Assembly (NCBI GenBank): GCA_910578365.1
Contig: CAJTRC010000022.1
Location: 1 to 32,849 of the forward strand
DNA: 32,849 nt
Direction: 5' to 3'
From: an uncultured Muribaculaceae bacterium
GTDB lineage: Bacteria > Bacteroidota > Bacteroidia > Bacteroidales > Muribaculaceae
Position numbers and translations under genes: made by a program
The notes under the pieces: generated by a model
The model's database searches: none
Told to the model about the DNA's origin: nothing
What the model saw: the letters and a program-made list of their open reading frames with translations, nothing else
In this document: in pieces, positions 14,501 through 20,655 of the stretch
Numbering within the stretch: the first letter of the stretch is position 1
How the letters are laid out: every line of letters starts with the position of its first letter

Positions 14501-15358
14501 GATGATATCCTGTATATGGCTCTCGTCGAGCACGGTTTCGCGGTCAATAACAACCTCGTTGCGCTCGATAGAAACAACTTCACCGGTATCCTCGTCCGCG
14601 AAATCTTCGAACCAGGTCTTCAGCACGCGCGCGGCAAGCTTGCGGCCCACAGCAGCGCGGAGATTGGCCTCGTTGACCTCGATTTCCTCGGCAAGTCCGA
14701 AAATTTCAATAATATCCTTATCACTTTCCAGACCGATAGCACGAAGCAGCGTAGTAACGGGAAGCTTCTTCTTACGGTCGATGTAAGCATACATCACATT
14801 ATTGATGTCAGTGGCGAACTCAATCCATGAGCCACGGAAAGGAATAATACGTGCCGAATACAGCTTAGTGCCGTTGGCATGAGTACTTTGACCGAAGAAC
14901 ACGCCCGGCGAACGGTGCAGCTGCGAAACAACCACACGCTCTGCACCGTTTATCACAAAGGTGCCTTTCTCGGTCATGTAAGGAATCGGACCCAGATACA
15001 CGTCCTGGACCTTAGTGTCGAAATCCTCATGATCGGGGTCAGTACAGTAAAGTTTGAGCTTTGCTTTCAAAGGCACGCTATAGGTCAGACCACGCTCCAG
15101 ACATTCGTCGATAGAATAGCGGGGCGGGTCGATATAGTAGTCGAGAAACTCGAGCACGAAATTGTTGCGTGTATCCGCAATCGGGAAGTTTTCGGCAAAG
15201 ACCTTATAGAGACCTTCGTTATTTCGTTTTTCAGGAGGAGTGTCGAGCTGAAGGAAGTCGTGGAACGACTTCAGCTGCACCTCGAGAAAGTCAGGGTAAG
15301 GAAGCGGGTTCTTAACCGTGGCAAAGTTTATACGGGGTTTATCTATAGAAACTGACAT
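11546..15358 (-). CDS. rpoB: DNA-directed RNA polymerase beta subunit
   Basis: The 1270-residue beta subunit of RNA polymerase is complete. The rifampicin-binding region around residues 465-500 contains FMDQ (Asp477), THKRR (His487) and SALGPGGLSRERAGF (Ser492). These positions, equivalent to E. coli Asp516, His526 and Ser531, have the susceptible-type residues. C-terminal motifs such as GDKMAGRHGNKG and the terminal ELRGLGLSINLEN are also intact. The start at 15358 follows a 105-base gap after rplL that contains a terminator-like hairpin, so rpoBC expression is probably set by partial read-through. rpoC follows 32 bases downstream. Confidence 0.99.
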   Translation of the reverse strand: MSVSIDKPRINFATVKNPLPYPDFLEVQLKSFHDFLQLDTPPEKRNNEGLYKVFAENFPIADTRNNFVLEFLDYYIDPPRYSIDECLERGLTYSVPLKAKLKLYCTDPDHEDFDTKVQDVYLGPIPYMTEKGTFVINGAERVVVSQLHRSPGVFFGQSTHANGTKLYSARIIPFRGSWIEFATDINNVMYAYIDRKKKLPVTTLLRAIGLESDKDIIEIFGLAEEIEVNEANLRAAVGRKLAARVLKTWFEDFADEDTGEVVSIERNEVVIDRETVLDESHIQDIIDSGEKTILLHKEDVSSSDYSIIFNTLQKDTSNSEKEAVVYIYRQLRNAEPPDEASAREVIQNLFFSDKRYDLGEVGRYRINKKLALDTSMDVRVLTKEDIIAIIKYLIELINSKTDVDDIDHLSNRRVRTVGEQLYNQFGVGLARMSRTIRERMNVRDNEVFTPIDLINAKTISSVINTFFGTNALSQFMDQTNPLAEITHKRRMSALGPGGLSRERAGFEVRDVHYTHYGRLCPIETPEGPNIGLISSLCVYAKINDLGFIETPYRKVENAKVDLKNDEVVYLTAEIEEGKVIAQGNAPLNDDGTFIRERVKARLDADFPVVAPGEVELMDVSPSQIASIAASLIPFLEHDDANRALMGSNMMRQAVPLLRSEAPIVGTGIEGQLIRDSRTQVAAEGSGVIEYVDAREIRIRYDRTEEEEFVAFEDSLKVYRLPKFRKTNQSTTIDLRPICSAGQRVVKGDILTEGYATENGELALGRNLKVAFMPWKGYNYEDAIVLNERMVRDDILTSVHVDEYALEVRETKRGMEELTSDIPNVSEDATKDLDDRGIIRVGAHVVPGDIMIGKITPKGESDPTPEEKLLRAIFGDKAGDVKDASLKASPSLKGVVIGTNLFSRAAKKKKSKSANAQLPKLDEEYEEKLNALRDVLVNKLMTLTDGKTSQGVKDFIGSEIIPKGSRFTPATLAGIDYDTINLSKWTNDDHKNDLIRQTIVNYLRKSKEIDAELRRKKFDISIGDELPSGIMQIAKVYIAKKRKISVGDKMAGRHGNKGIVSRIVRQEDMPFLADGTPVDICLNPLGVPSRMNLGQIFETVLGWAGRELDEKFATPIFDGASMDDLNEWTDKAGLPRYGKTYLYDGGTGERFDQPATVGVIYMLKLGHMVEDKMHARSIGPYSLITQQPLGGKAQFGGQRFGEMEVWALEAFGASHILQEILTIKSDDVNGRSKAYEAIVKGDPMPAAGIPESLNVLLHELRGLGLSINLEN

Positions 15359-15401
15359 CTAAGAAAATAAGTGGATAAGGAACTCAAATTAAAATATAAC
15401 A

Positions 15402-15440
15402 CAAAAAGGTTAAGAATCTCCCTTTGGGGATTCTTAACCT
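15402..15440 (-). promoter_or_regulatory. Attenuator-like hairpin between rplL and rpoB
   Basis: The arms at 15407-15421 and 15426-15440 form a 15-pair stem with one wobble and a four-base loop. On the minus strand it is followed by a T5 run (15403-15407) and then GTGTTATATTTT. This is the shape of an intrinsic terminator placed inside a co-directional operon, so partial termination is likely. E. coli has an attenuator at the same gene boundary. Confidence 0.7.
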
Positions 15441-15463
15441 AATTACCTGAAAATCAGGCAATA

Positions 15464-15838
15464 TTATTTAAGTTCGACTTCAGCGCCAGCTTCTTCGAGC
15501 TGCTTCTTGAGGCCTTCAGCGTCAGCCTTGGCAAGACCTTCCTTAACTACAGAGGGAGCGCCGTCTACAATTTCCTTAGCTTCCTTCAGACCCAGACCGG
15601 TGAGTTCCTTAACGAGTTTCACAACCTGGAGCTTAGCAGAACCGGCTGATTTCAGAACCACGTCGAACGAGGTCTTTTCTTCAGCGGCAGCAGCACCAGC
15701 GGCGGGACCGGCAGCAACGGCTACAGCTGCAGCAGCGGGTTCGATACCGTATTCTTCCTTGAGGATCTGGGCAAGTTCGTTTACTTCCTTTACGGTGAGG
15801 TTAACAAGTTGTTCAGCAAAAGCTTTTAAATCTGCCAT
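15464..15838 (-). CDS. rplL: Large ribosomal subunit protein L7/L12
   Basis: The 124-residue acidic stalk protein recruits and activates translation factor GTPases on the ribosome. The N-terminal dimerisation helices span about 1-31. A flexible Ala/Gly-rich hinge spans about 33-53. The C-terminal factor-binding domain (about 56-124) contains the conserved KLVKELTGLGLKEAKEIV stretch. It is preceded by rplJ, whose L10 product is its anchoring partner, with a 51-base gap. Immediately after the stop come a small CCTGA/TCAGG hairpin (15446-15458) and the attenuator-like stem before rpoB. Confidence 0.98.
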   Translation of the reverse strand: MADLKAFAEQLVNLTVKEVNELAQILKEEYGIEPAAAAVAVAAGPAAGAAAAEEKTSFDVVLKSAGSAKLQVVKLVKELTGLGLKEAKEIVDGAPSVVKEGLAKADAEGLKKQLEEAGAEVELK

Positions 15839-15889
15839 TTTAGTATAGTTTTATTTGTTGTTTTTTTCTGTTGATTGAGTGATGATAGT

Positions 15890-16414
15890 TTAAGCTTCCT
15901 TCTTGGAAAGTGTCTCGAGGATACCATGGAGCTTGCTGCCGCCGGAAGTAAGAGCGCTGATAACGTTCTTGGCTGGCGACTGGAGCAGAGCCACAACATC
16001 GGCGATAAGTTCGTTCTTGCTCTTGATAGCAGCAAGTGCATCGAGCTGGTCTGCGCCCATGTAAACGGTCTCTTCCACGTAAGCGGCCTTGAGAGCGGGG
16101 AGTGTATCGCCTTTCTTCACAAAATCCTTGAGAAGCTTGGCGGGAGCATTGCCCACGTTGGTGCACATCAGCGAAGTACTGCCCTTCAGAGCAGGATACA
16201 GCTCACTGTAATCACCTTCGAGGCTTTCAAGAGCCTTGTGAAGGAGGGTGTTCTTAACCACCATCAATTTCACATCGGCGCCGAAACATGCACGACGGAA
16301 AGCGGAAGTCTTTTCAGCATCCAGACCTGCAGTTTCTACCAGGTAGAAGCCGCTGTAGCTCTTGATGGTTTCCGCAATCTGTGCTATTACTGTAGCTTTA
16401 TCTTCCTTTTTCAT
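15890..16414 (-). CDS. rplJ: Large ribosomal subunit protein L10
   Basis: The 174-residue protein anchors L7/L12 dimers to the 23S rRNA stalk base. The N-terminal RNA-binding globular domain is followed by a C-terminal helix (about 135-174) that holds the L7/L12 N-termini. It begins MKKEDKATVIAQIAETIK, typical of the family. Only 20 bases separate it from rplA, so there is no room for the long L10-binding leader used for feedback control in E. coli. Any autoregulation must use another site. Confidence 0.97.
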   Translation of the reverse strand: MKKEDKATVIAQIAETIKSYSGFYLVETAGLDAEKTSAFRRACFGADVKLMVVKNTLLHKALESLEGDYSELYPALKGSTSLMCTNVGNAPAKLLKDFVKKGDTLPALKAAYVEETVYMGADQLDALAAIKSKNELIADVVALLQSPAKNVISALTSGGSKLHGILETLSKKEA

Positions 16415-16434
16415 TTTTCAGATCGTTTAAGTGG

Positions 16435-17130
16435 TTAAGCGTCTACTGTCTTGGTGTCAACCTTAACACCGGGACTCATTGTGCTCGAAAGATAAATGCT
16501 CTTTACATAAGTGCCCTTCGCAGTTGCAGGCTTGAGCTTGATGAGAGTGTTCACAAACTCACGTGCGTTGTCTGCCATCTGAGCGGGAGTGAACGACATC
16601 TTGCCGATTGAGCTGTGAACGATACCGTTCTTGTCAACCTTGAAGTCAATCTTACCCTTCTTAACCTCTTCAACGGCCTTGGCCACGTCCATGGTCACAG
16701 TACCGCTCTTGGGGTTAGGCATAAGACCGCGGGGACCGAGGATACGGCCCAGTGCACCTATCTTACCCATGATGGCAGGCTGTGTGATGATAACGTCAAC
16801 ATCAGTCCAACCACCCTTGATTTTTTCAATATATTCGTCGAGACCAACATAATCTGCTCCGGCAGCCTTGGCGGCAGCTTCGGCATCGGGACTGCAGAGT
16901 ACAAGCACCTTAACGGTTTTGCCGGTTCCGTGGGGCAGTGTCACCACGCCACGTACCATCTGATTGGCCTTTCTGGGGTCAACGCCCAGACGGACGTCGA
17001 TGTCGAGAGATGCGTCAAACTTGGCATAGTTTACCTCCTTGACTTTCTCTACGGCTTCTGCCAGAGTGTAGGCTTTCCCGGCTTCAATCTTCGAAAGGGC
17101 TAACTTCTGATTTTTGGTAAGTTTACTCAT
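16435..17130 (-). CDS. rplA: Large ribosomal subunit protein L1
   Basis: The 231-residue protein binds 23S rRNA helices 76-78 and forms the mobile L1 arm near the E site. Family features include VDPRKANQMVRGVVTLPHGTG near residues 50-70, LGPRGLMPNPKSGT (about 130-145), and a C-terminal KSIYLSSTMSPGVKVD. It lies 15 bases after rplK, the classic rplK-rplA pairing. In many bacteria L1 represses translation of rplK-rplA through a leader that mimics its rRNA site; I did not identify a clear mimic here. Confidence 0.98.
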   Translation of the reverse strand: MSKLTKNQKLALSKIEAGKAYTLAEAVEKVKEVNYAKFDASLDIDVRLGVDPRKANQMVRGVVTLPHGTGKTVKVLVLCSPDAEAAAKAAGADYVGLDEYIEKIKGGWTDVDVIITQPAIMGKIGALGRILGPRGLMPNPKSGTVTMDVAKAVEEVKKGKIDFKVDKNGIVHSSIGKMSFTPAQMADNAREFVNTLIKLKPATAKGTYVKSIYLSSTMSPGVKVDTKTVDA

Positions 17131-17145
17131 TTCAGTTGAAGTTTA

Positions 17146-17589
17146 TTAGTTATTACCGGGGAATTCCCCTTTGACAGTGATACCCATACTTCTGGCCGTA
17201 CCGGCAACCATACTCATAGCTGATTCTACGGTAAAGCAGTTGAGGTCCGGCATTTTGTCGGTTGCGATCGCTTTCACCTGCTCCCAAGTGATTTCGGCTA
17301 CCTTGTTACGGTTAGGCTGGTTCGAGCCTGACTTGATTTTGGCAGCTTCCTTCAACTGGATTGCAACAGGAGGAGTCTTTACGACGAAGTCAAACGACTT
17401 ATCGGTGTAGTAAGTGATTACTACAGGGAGGACCTTACCTGCCTTGTCCTGGGTGCGGGCATTGAATTGCTTGCAAAACTCCATGATGTTGATACCCTTC
17501 GAACCGAGGGCGGGACCAACTGGAGGCGAGGGATTGGCAGCGCCACCCTTTATCTGCAATTTGATCTGTCCAGCAATTTCTTTAGCCAT
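17146..17589 (-). CDS. rplK: Large ribosomal subunit protein L11
   Basis: The 147-residue protein binds the GTPase-associated centre of 23S rRNA. The N-terminal domain (about 1-70) has the conserved PSPPVGPALGSKGINIMEFC. The C-terminal RNA-binding domain ends with VAGTARSMGITVKG. The start at 17589 gives MAKEIAGQIKLQIKGGAA, which fits the family. nusG lies 63 bases upstream and rplA follows after 15 bases. Confidence 0.98.
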   Translation of the reverse strand: MAKEIAGQIKLQIKGGAANPSPPVGPALGSKGINIMEFCKQFNARTQDKAGKVLPVVITYYTDKSFDFVVKTPPVAIQLKEAAKIKSGSNQPNRNKVAEITWEQVKAIATDKMPDLNCFTVESAMSMVAGTARSMGITVKGEFPGNN

Positions 17590-17652
17590 TGTTAAATTAC
17601 TTAGATATTAAATAATAGTTGCCTGAATGATTTTAGCGCGTAACCACTTTAA

Positions 17653-18216
17653 TCACTCACGCTCCACTTGCGAATTTTCCAATTCAAGGGGTGTCTTACG
17701 CCCGAAGATCTTAACCATGACCTTAAGTTTGCGCCGTTCTTTGTTCACCTCCTGGATTACTCCGCTGAAGCCGATAAAGGCTCCTTCGTTGATTTTCACA
17801 GTTTCACCAACAATGAATTCGTTTTCATCGTCTTCGGTAGGCTCGACAAGTTCGTCGGCAGTACCGAGCATACGCATAACCTCACTTTCACGCAGACGCT
17901 CGGGCTGTGCGCCCTTGTCGCGACCGCGAAGGAAGTCAATAACATTGGTGGTGTTGGTGAGTTCATGTATAAGCTCGCCGGTAAGCTGAGCCTCAATGAA
18001 CACGTAGCCGCTGTAAAGGTTCTTTTCCTTTACAACTTTTTTACCGCCACGTACAGTAAGCACTTTCTCAGTGGGAATCAATACCTGAAACAAGTCTTTG
18101 CCCAGATTACCGTTCTTGATGGCCCCATCGAGAATTTCCTTAACCTTGGCCTCTTTGCCGGAGATGGCACGCAGTACATACCATCCACGTTTGATTTCAT
18201 GTTTAATCTGTTCCAC
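17653..18216 (-). CDS. nusG: Transcription termination/antitermination factor NusG
   Basis: The 187-residue elongation factor binds the clamp of RNA polymerase and links it to ribosomes or Rho. An NGN domain spans about 9-115 (WYVLRAISGKEAKV; NLYSGYVFIEAQL). A KOW domain spans about 133-185 and contains GETVKINEGAFIGFSGVIQE. It begins MEQIKHEIKRGWYVLRA, 21 bases after secE, the usual arrangement. The length is usual for Bacteroidota NusG, which carries a small acidic linker between the domains (ELVEPTEDDENEF). Confidence 0.96.
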   Translation of the reverse strand: MEQIKHEIKRGWYVLRAISGKEAKVKEILDGAIKNGNLGKDLFQVLIPTEKVLTVRGGKKVVKEKNLYSGYVFIEAQLTGELIHELTNTTNVIDFLRGRDKGAQPERLRESEVMRMLGTADELVEPTEDDENEFIVGETVKINEGAFIGFSGVIQEVNKERRKLKVMVKIFGRKTPLELENSQVERE

Positions 18217-18237
18217 AGCGAAAATACTTAGAAAGAA

Positions 18238-18432
18238 TTACAGCGAATAAATAAAGTGCATTAGATTGTCGACCACTTGATCCATGACGAAAATTATCAG
18301 AGCGATAATAACGGAAGCAATCATCACGACAATAGCAGACTTAATCAGCTGCTTCTTGCTTGGCCAAGAAGTCTTATAACGTAACTCGTCATAAGACTCC
18401 TCTATATTCGTAAGTAGTTTTAATTTCTTCAT
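18238..18432 (-). CDS. secE: Preprotein translocase subunit SecE
   Basis: This small 64-residue inner-membrane protein clamps SecY in the SecYEG export channel. It has a short cytoplasmic helix with the conserved YDELRYKTSWPSKKQL (about 14-29) and one membrane-spanning helix (SAIVVMIASVIIALIIFVMD, about 32-51). I chose the ATG at 18432; extending further upstream would run into the tRNA-Trp gene. It sits 14 bases after tRNA-Trp and just before nusG, as in most bacteria. Confidence 0.96.
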   Translation of the reverse strand: MKKLKLLTNIEESYDELRYKTSWPSKKQLIKSAIVVMIASVIIALIIFVMDQVVDNLMHFIYSL

Positions 18433-18446
18433 TTTGATTTCTTTAG

Positions 18447-18519
18447 CACGGGACGAGAGACTCGAACTCCCGACACCCGGTTTTGGAGACCGGTGCTCTA
18501 CCAACTGAGCTAGTCCCGT
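18447..18519 (-). tRNA. tRNA-Trp (anticodon CCA)
   Basis: The 73-base cloverleaf has a perfect seven-pair acceptor stem (ACGGGAC/GTCCCGT), a GCTC/GAGC D stem, a CCGGT/ACCGG anticodon stem with loop CTCCAAA, and a GGGAG/CTCTC T stem including a wobble. The discriminator is G, and no CCA is encoded. It lies between tuf and secE and must be cut from a common transcript. Confidence 0.95.
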
Positions 18520-18524
18520 GTATG

Positions 18525-18571
18525 TAAAGCAGCGGCCTTTTCACCTGACCGGCGATGCGGCCACTGCTTTA
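18525..18571 (-). other. Stem-loop between tuf and tRNA-Trp
   Basis: TAAAGCAGCGGCC (18525-18537) and GGCCACTGCTTTA (18559-18571) form a 13-position stem with a single C/A mismatch and a 21-base loop. A second small dyad, ACACA-GAT-TGTGT (18578-18590), lies directly at the tuf stop. There is no T tract of terminator quality, so a processing or pausing element is more likely than full termination. Confidence 0.5.
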
Positions 18572-18591
18572 TGATTGACACAGATTGTGTA

Positions 18592-19776
18592 TTAGTCGAG
18601 GATTTCAGTAATCTGACCCGAACCAACGGTACGGCCGCCTTCACGGATAGCGAAACGCAGACCCTGGTCGCAAGCTACGGGGTTGATGAGCTCAACGATG
18701 ATTTCTACGTGGTCACCGGGCATTACCATTTCTACACCTTCGGGAAGAGTGATTTCACCAGTTACGTCGAGAGTACGGATGTAGAACTGAGGACGGTAGT
18801 GGTTGTGGAACGGAGTGTGACGGCCACCTTCTTCCTTCTTCAGGATATAAACAGAAGCTTTAAACTTGCTGTGGGGCTTAACAACACCCGGGTGGCAGAT
18901 TACCATACCACGCTTGATTTCCTTCTTGTCGATACCGCGGAGGAGCAGACCTACGTTGTCACCGGCTTCGCCCTGATCGAGGAGTTTGCGGAACATTTCC
19001 ACACCGGTAACGGTAGACTTGAGGTTAGCGCCAAGACCCATGATCTGAACTTCGTCACCAACCTTCACGATGCCGGTTTCGATACGACCGGTGGCAACAG
19101 TACCACGACCGGTAATCGAGAACACGTCTTCAACAGGCATAAGGAAGGGCTTGTCGATGTCGCGGGGAGGCAGAGGAATCCAGTTGTCAACAGCGTCCAT
19201 AAGCTCAACCACTTTTTCTTCCCACTCGGGTTCGCCGTTAAGGGCACCGAGAGCAGAACCGCGGATGATAGGAGTTTCGTCGCCGTCATATTCGTAAGCC
19301 GAGAGAAGTTCGCGCATTTCCATTTCAACGAGCTCGAGCATTTCTTCGTCGTCTACCATGTCGCACTTGTTCAGGAACACAACGATACGGGGAACGTTCA
19401 CCTGGCGAGCCAGAAGGATGTGTTCGCGAGTCTGGGGCATGGGACCGTCAGTAGCAGCAACTACGATGATAGCGCCGTCCATCTGAGCAGCACCGGTAAC
19501 CATGTTCTTAACGTAGTCAGCGTGAGCCGGGCAGTCAACGTGAGCGTAGTGACGGTTAGCGGTTTCGTATTCTACGTGAGCAGTGTTAATGGTAATACCA
19601 CGCTCTTTTTCTTCAGGAGCATTATCGATCTGATCGAACGACTTAACTTCAGAAAGACCTTTCTTAGCGAGCACGGTAGTAATAGCTGCGGTAAGAGTAG
19701 TCTTACCGTGGTCAACGTGACCAATAGTACCGATGTTTACATGCGGTTTGGTTCTTTCGAATTTCTCTTTAGCCAT
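18592..19776 (-). CDS. tuf: Translation elongation factor Tu
   Basis: The 394-residue GTPase delivers aminoacyl-tRNA to the ribosome. Domain 1 has the P-loop GHVDHGKT (19-26), the switch I motif RGITI (59-63), and NKCD (136-139). Domains 2 and 3 follow, with intact GRGTVATGR and EGGRHTPF motifs. The switch II DxxG motif reads DCPA-HADY (81-88), so the usual Gly is Ala84 (GCT codon at 19525-19527), while the catalytic His85 is kept. The gene follows tRNA-Thr(GGU) with a leader that contains a strong hairpin, and is followed by tRNA-Trp and secE. No other tuf copy is in the window. Confidence 0.98.
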   Translation of the reverse strand: MAKEKFERTKPHVNIGTIGHVDHGKTTLTAAITTVLAKKGLSEVKSFDQIDNAPEEKERGITINTAHVEYETANRHYAHVDCPAHADYVKNMVTGAAQMDGAIIVVAATDGPMPQTREHILLARQVNVPRIVVFLNKCDMVDDEEMLELVEMEMRELLSAYEYDGDETPIIRGSALGALNGEPEWEEKVVELMDAVDNWIPLPPRDIDKPFLMPVEDVFSITGRGTVATGRIETGIVKVGDEVQIMGLGANLKSTVTGVEMFRKLLDQGEAGDNVGLLLRGIDKKEIKRGMVICHPGVVKPHSKFKASVYILKKEEGGRHTPFHNHYRPQFYIRTLDVTGEITLPEGVEMVMPGDHVEIIVELINPVACDQGLRFAIREGGRTVGSGQITEILD

Positions 19777-19820
19777 AACTTTATCTGTTATATTGTTTTA
19801 TGATTGATTTCTCAACAAAT

Positions 19821-19852
19821 AGCCACGATAATGGCATGCCACTACCGGGGCT
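19821..19852 (-). other. Hairpin in the tRNA-Thr/tuf spacer
   Basis: The 32-base segment folds on itself almost end to end. On the minus-strand RNA it forms up to 16 stacked positions with two G-U wobbles and one C/U mismatch, centred on the perfect palindrome TGGCATGCCA (19832-19841). It lies 18 bases after the last tRNA base and 44 bases before the tuf start. No T run follows. Confidence 0.55.
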
Positions 19853-19867
19853 AATCTCAAAATTTAC

Positions 19868-19942
<75 letters not shown>

Positions 19943-19954
19943 AAGATTTATTTG

Positions 19955-20027
19955 AGCGGAAGACGAGGCTCAAACTCGCGACCCGCAGCTTGGAAGGCTG
20001 CTGCTCTATCAACTGAGCTACTTCCGC
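19955..20027 (-). tRNA. tRNA-Gly (anticodon TCC)
   Basis: The 73-base cloverleaf has a perfect acceptor stem GCGGAAG/CTTCCGC, a GCTC/GAGC D stem, and an anticodon stem GCAGC/GCTGC with loop CTTCCAA. The discriminator is T and no CCA is encoded. It lies 12 bases from tRNA-Thr(GGU) and 8 bases from tRNA-Tyr. Confidence 0.96.
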
Positions 20028-20035
20028 AGAAGTTG

Positions 20036-20118
20036 TGGGCGAAGATGGATTCGAACCACCGAAGGTATAAACCAGCAGATTTACAGTCTGCCCCATTTGG
20101 CCACTCTGGTATTCGCCC
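20036..20118 (-). tRNA. tRNA-Tyr (anticodon GTA)
   Basis: This 83-base class II tRNA has a long variable arm. The acceptor stem is GGGCGAA/TTCGCCC, and the anticodon stem GCAGA/TCTGC has loop CTGTAAA. The T stem GGTGG/CCATC includes one wobble, the discriminator is A, and no CCA is encoded. Confidence 0.95.
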
Positions 20119-20144
20119 TTATTTGACGTCTTTAGCGTCACTTG

Positions 20145-20218
20145 AGCCTCTTGTCGGATTCGAACCAACGACCCCGAGATTACAAATCACGTGCTCTGGC
20201 CAACTGAGCTAAAGAGGC
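20145..20218 (-). tRNA. tRNA-Thr (anticodon TGT)
   Basis: The 74-base cloverleaf has an acceptor stem GCCTCTT/AAGAGGC and a T stem GTTGG/CCGAC including one wobble. The anticodon loop is TTTGTAA on stem CGTGA/TCTCG, which has an internal T/T mismatch. No CCA is encoded. It is the first gene after the cluster promoter. Confidence 0.94.
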
Positions 20219-20279
20219 ATTTTCAATTTTCTCTTACGGGCTTTCAGCGGCGAGCCGCGTTGTTTCCCGTTTGCGGTTG

Positions 20280-20310
20280 CAAAGTTACAAAGAGTTTTTG
20301 AATCACCAAA
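20280..20310 (-). promoter_or_regulatory. Strong promoter of the tRNA-tuf-rpoBC cluster
   Basis: Read on the minus strand, TTTG (20307-20310) and TAACTTTG (20280-20287) are separated by 19 bases. This is a full match to the Bacteroidota -33/-7 consensus. Transcription should begin near 20273, giving a leader of about 55 bases before tRNA-Thr(UGU). The leader includes a GCGGC-GA-GCCGC dyad. Confidence 0.85.
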
Positions 20311-20590
20311 ATATTTTCGCTCTTTTTTTTGATATTTTTTTTAGTGATTTATTCAAATACGTGTACACCAGCGCTTTAAAGCAGAGCTTTTTTTTCGACC
20401 TCAAAGCCCCGCACCCGGGCCGCCCGCAGCAAAGCCGAATTGTGCGGCAAATCAGCTCCCGACATTCTGTAGCCACCCGAAGCCCGGCCATTATTTATTA
20501 TATTATGGTGTATGACACAGTCACAGCAGAAAAAGCGTCTTATTCTTCATATATATATAAATAAAATAGGCGTATGCCAGATTTTTTTTG
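20311..20590. other. Divergent intergenic region without a recognised gene
   Basis: This stretch separates the cluster promoter from carA. It holds T-rich tracts, a GCTTTAAAGC palindrome (20373-20382) and a short AAAGC/GCTTT stem followed by T residues (20378-20395). A GC-rich patch follows around 20401-20460, then an A/T-rich stretch before the carA promoter. I see no tRNA or credible coding frame in it. Confidence 0.5.
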
Positions 20591-20598
20591 TAACTTTG
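20591..20598 (+). promoter_or_regulatory. Promoter -7 element upstream of carA
   Basis: TAACTTTG is an exact match to the Bacteroidota -7 consensus. It would start transcription near 20605, about 50 bases before carA. No TTTG lies at the expected -33 distance, so the promoter may be weaker or need an activator. Confidence 0.6.
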
Positions 20599-20655
20599 CA
20601 TGGTTTTCACGACTGATTGTGCAGACCTACCTAACGATCAACAATCATCACTGCT

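Noticed and set aside
18571..19803. Long plus-strand open frame (410 codons) opposite tuf
   Set aside because: It mirrors the highly biased tuf codons, has a low-complexity His/Val/Phe-rich translation and no recognisable family.
20150..20215. T/T mismatch in the anticodon stem of tRNA-Thr(UGU) as a sign of decay
   Set aside because: The same tRNA form is, as far as I recall, usual in Bacteroidales, and the rest of the cloverleaf is sound.
20378..20395. Short hairpin followed by a T run between the tRNA promoter and carA, suggesting a small plus-strand RNA
   Set aside because: The stem has only five pairs and no plus-strand promoter or gene lies upstream, so it is best read as chance in T-rich DNA.
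20271..20564. Small open frames in the tuf-cluster/carA intergenic region
   Set aside because: They run across the cluster promoter and through low-complexity sequence, and none resembles a known protein.
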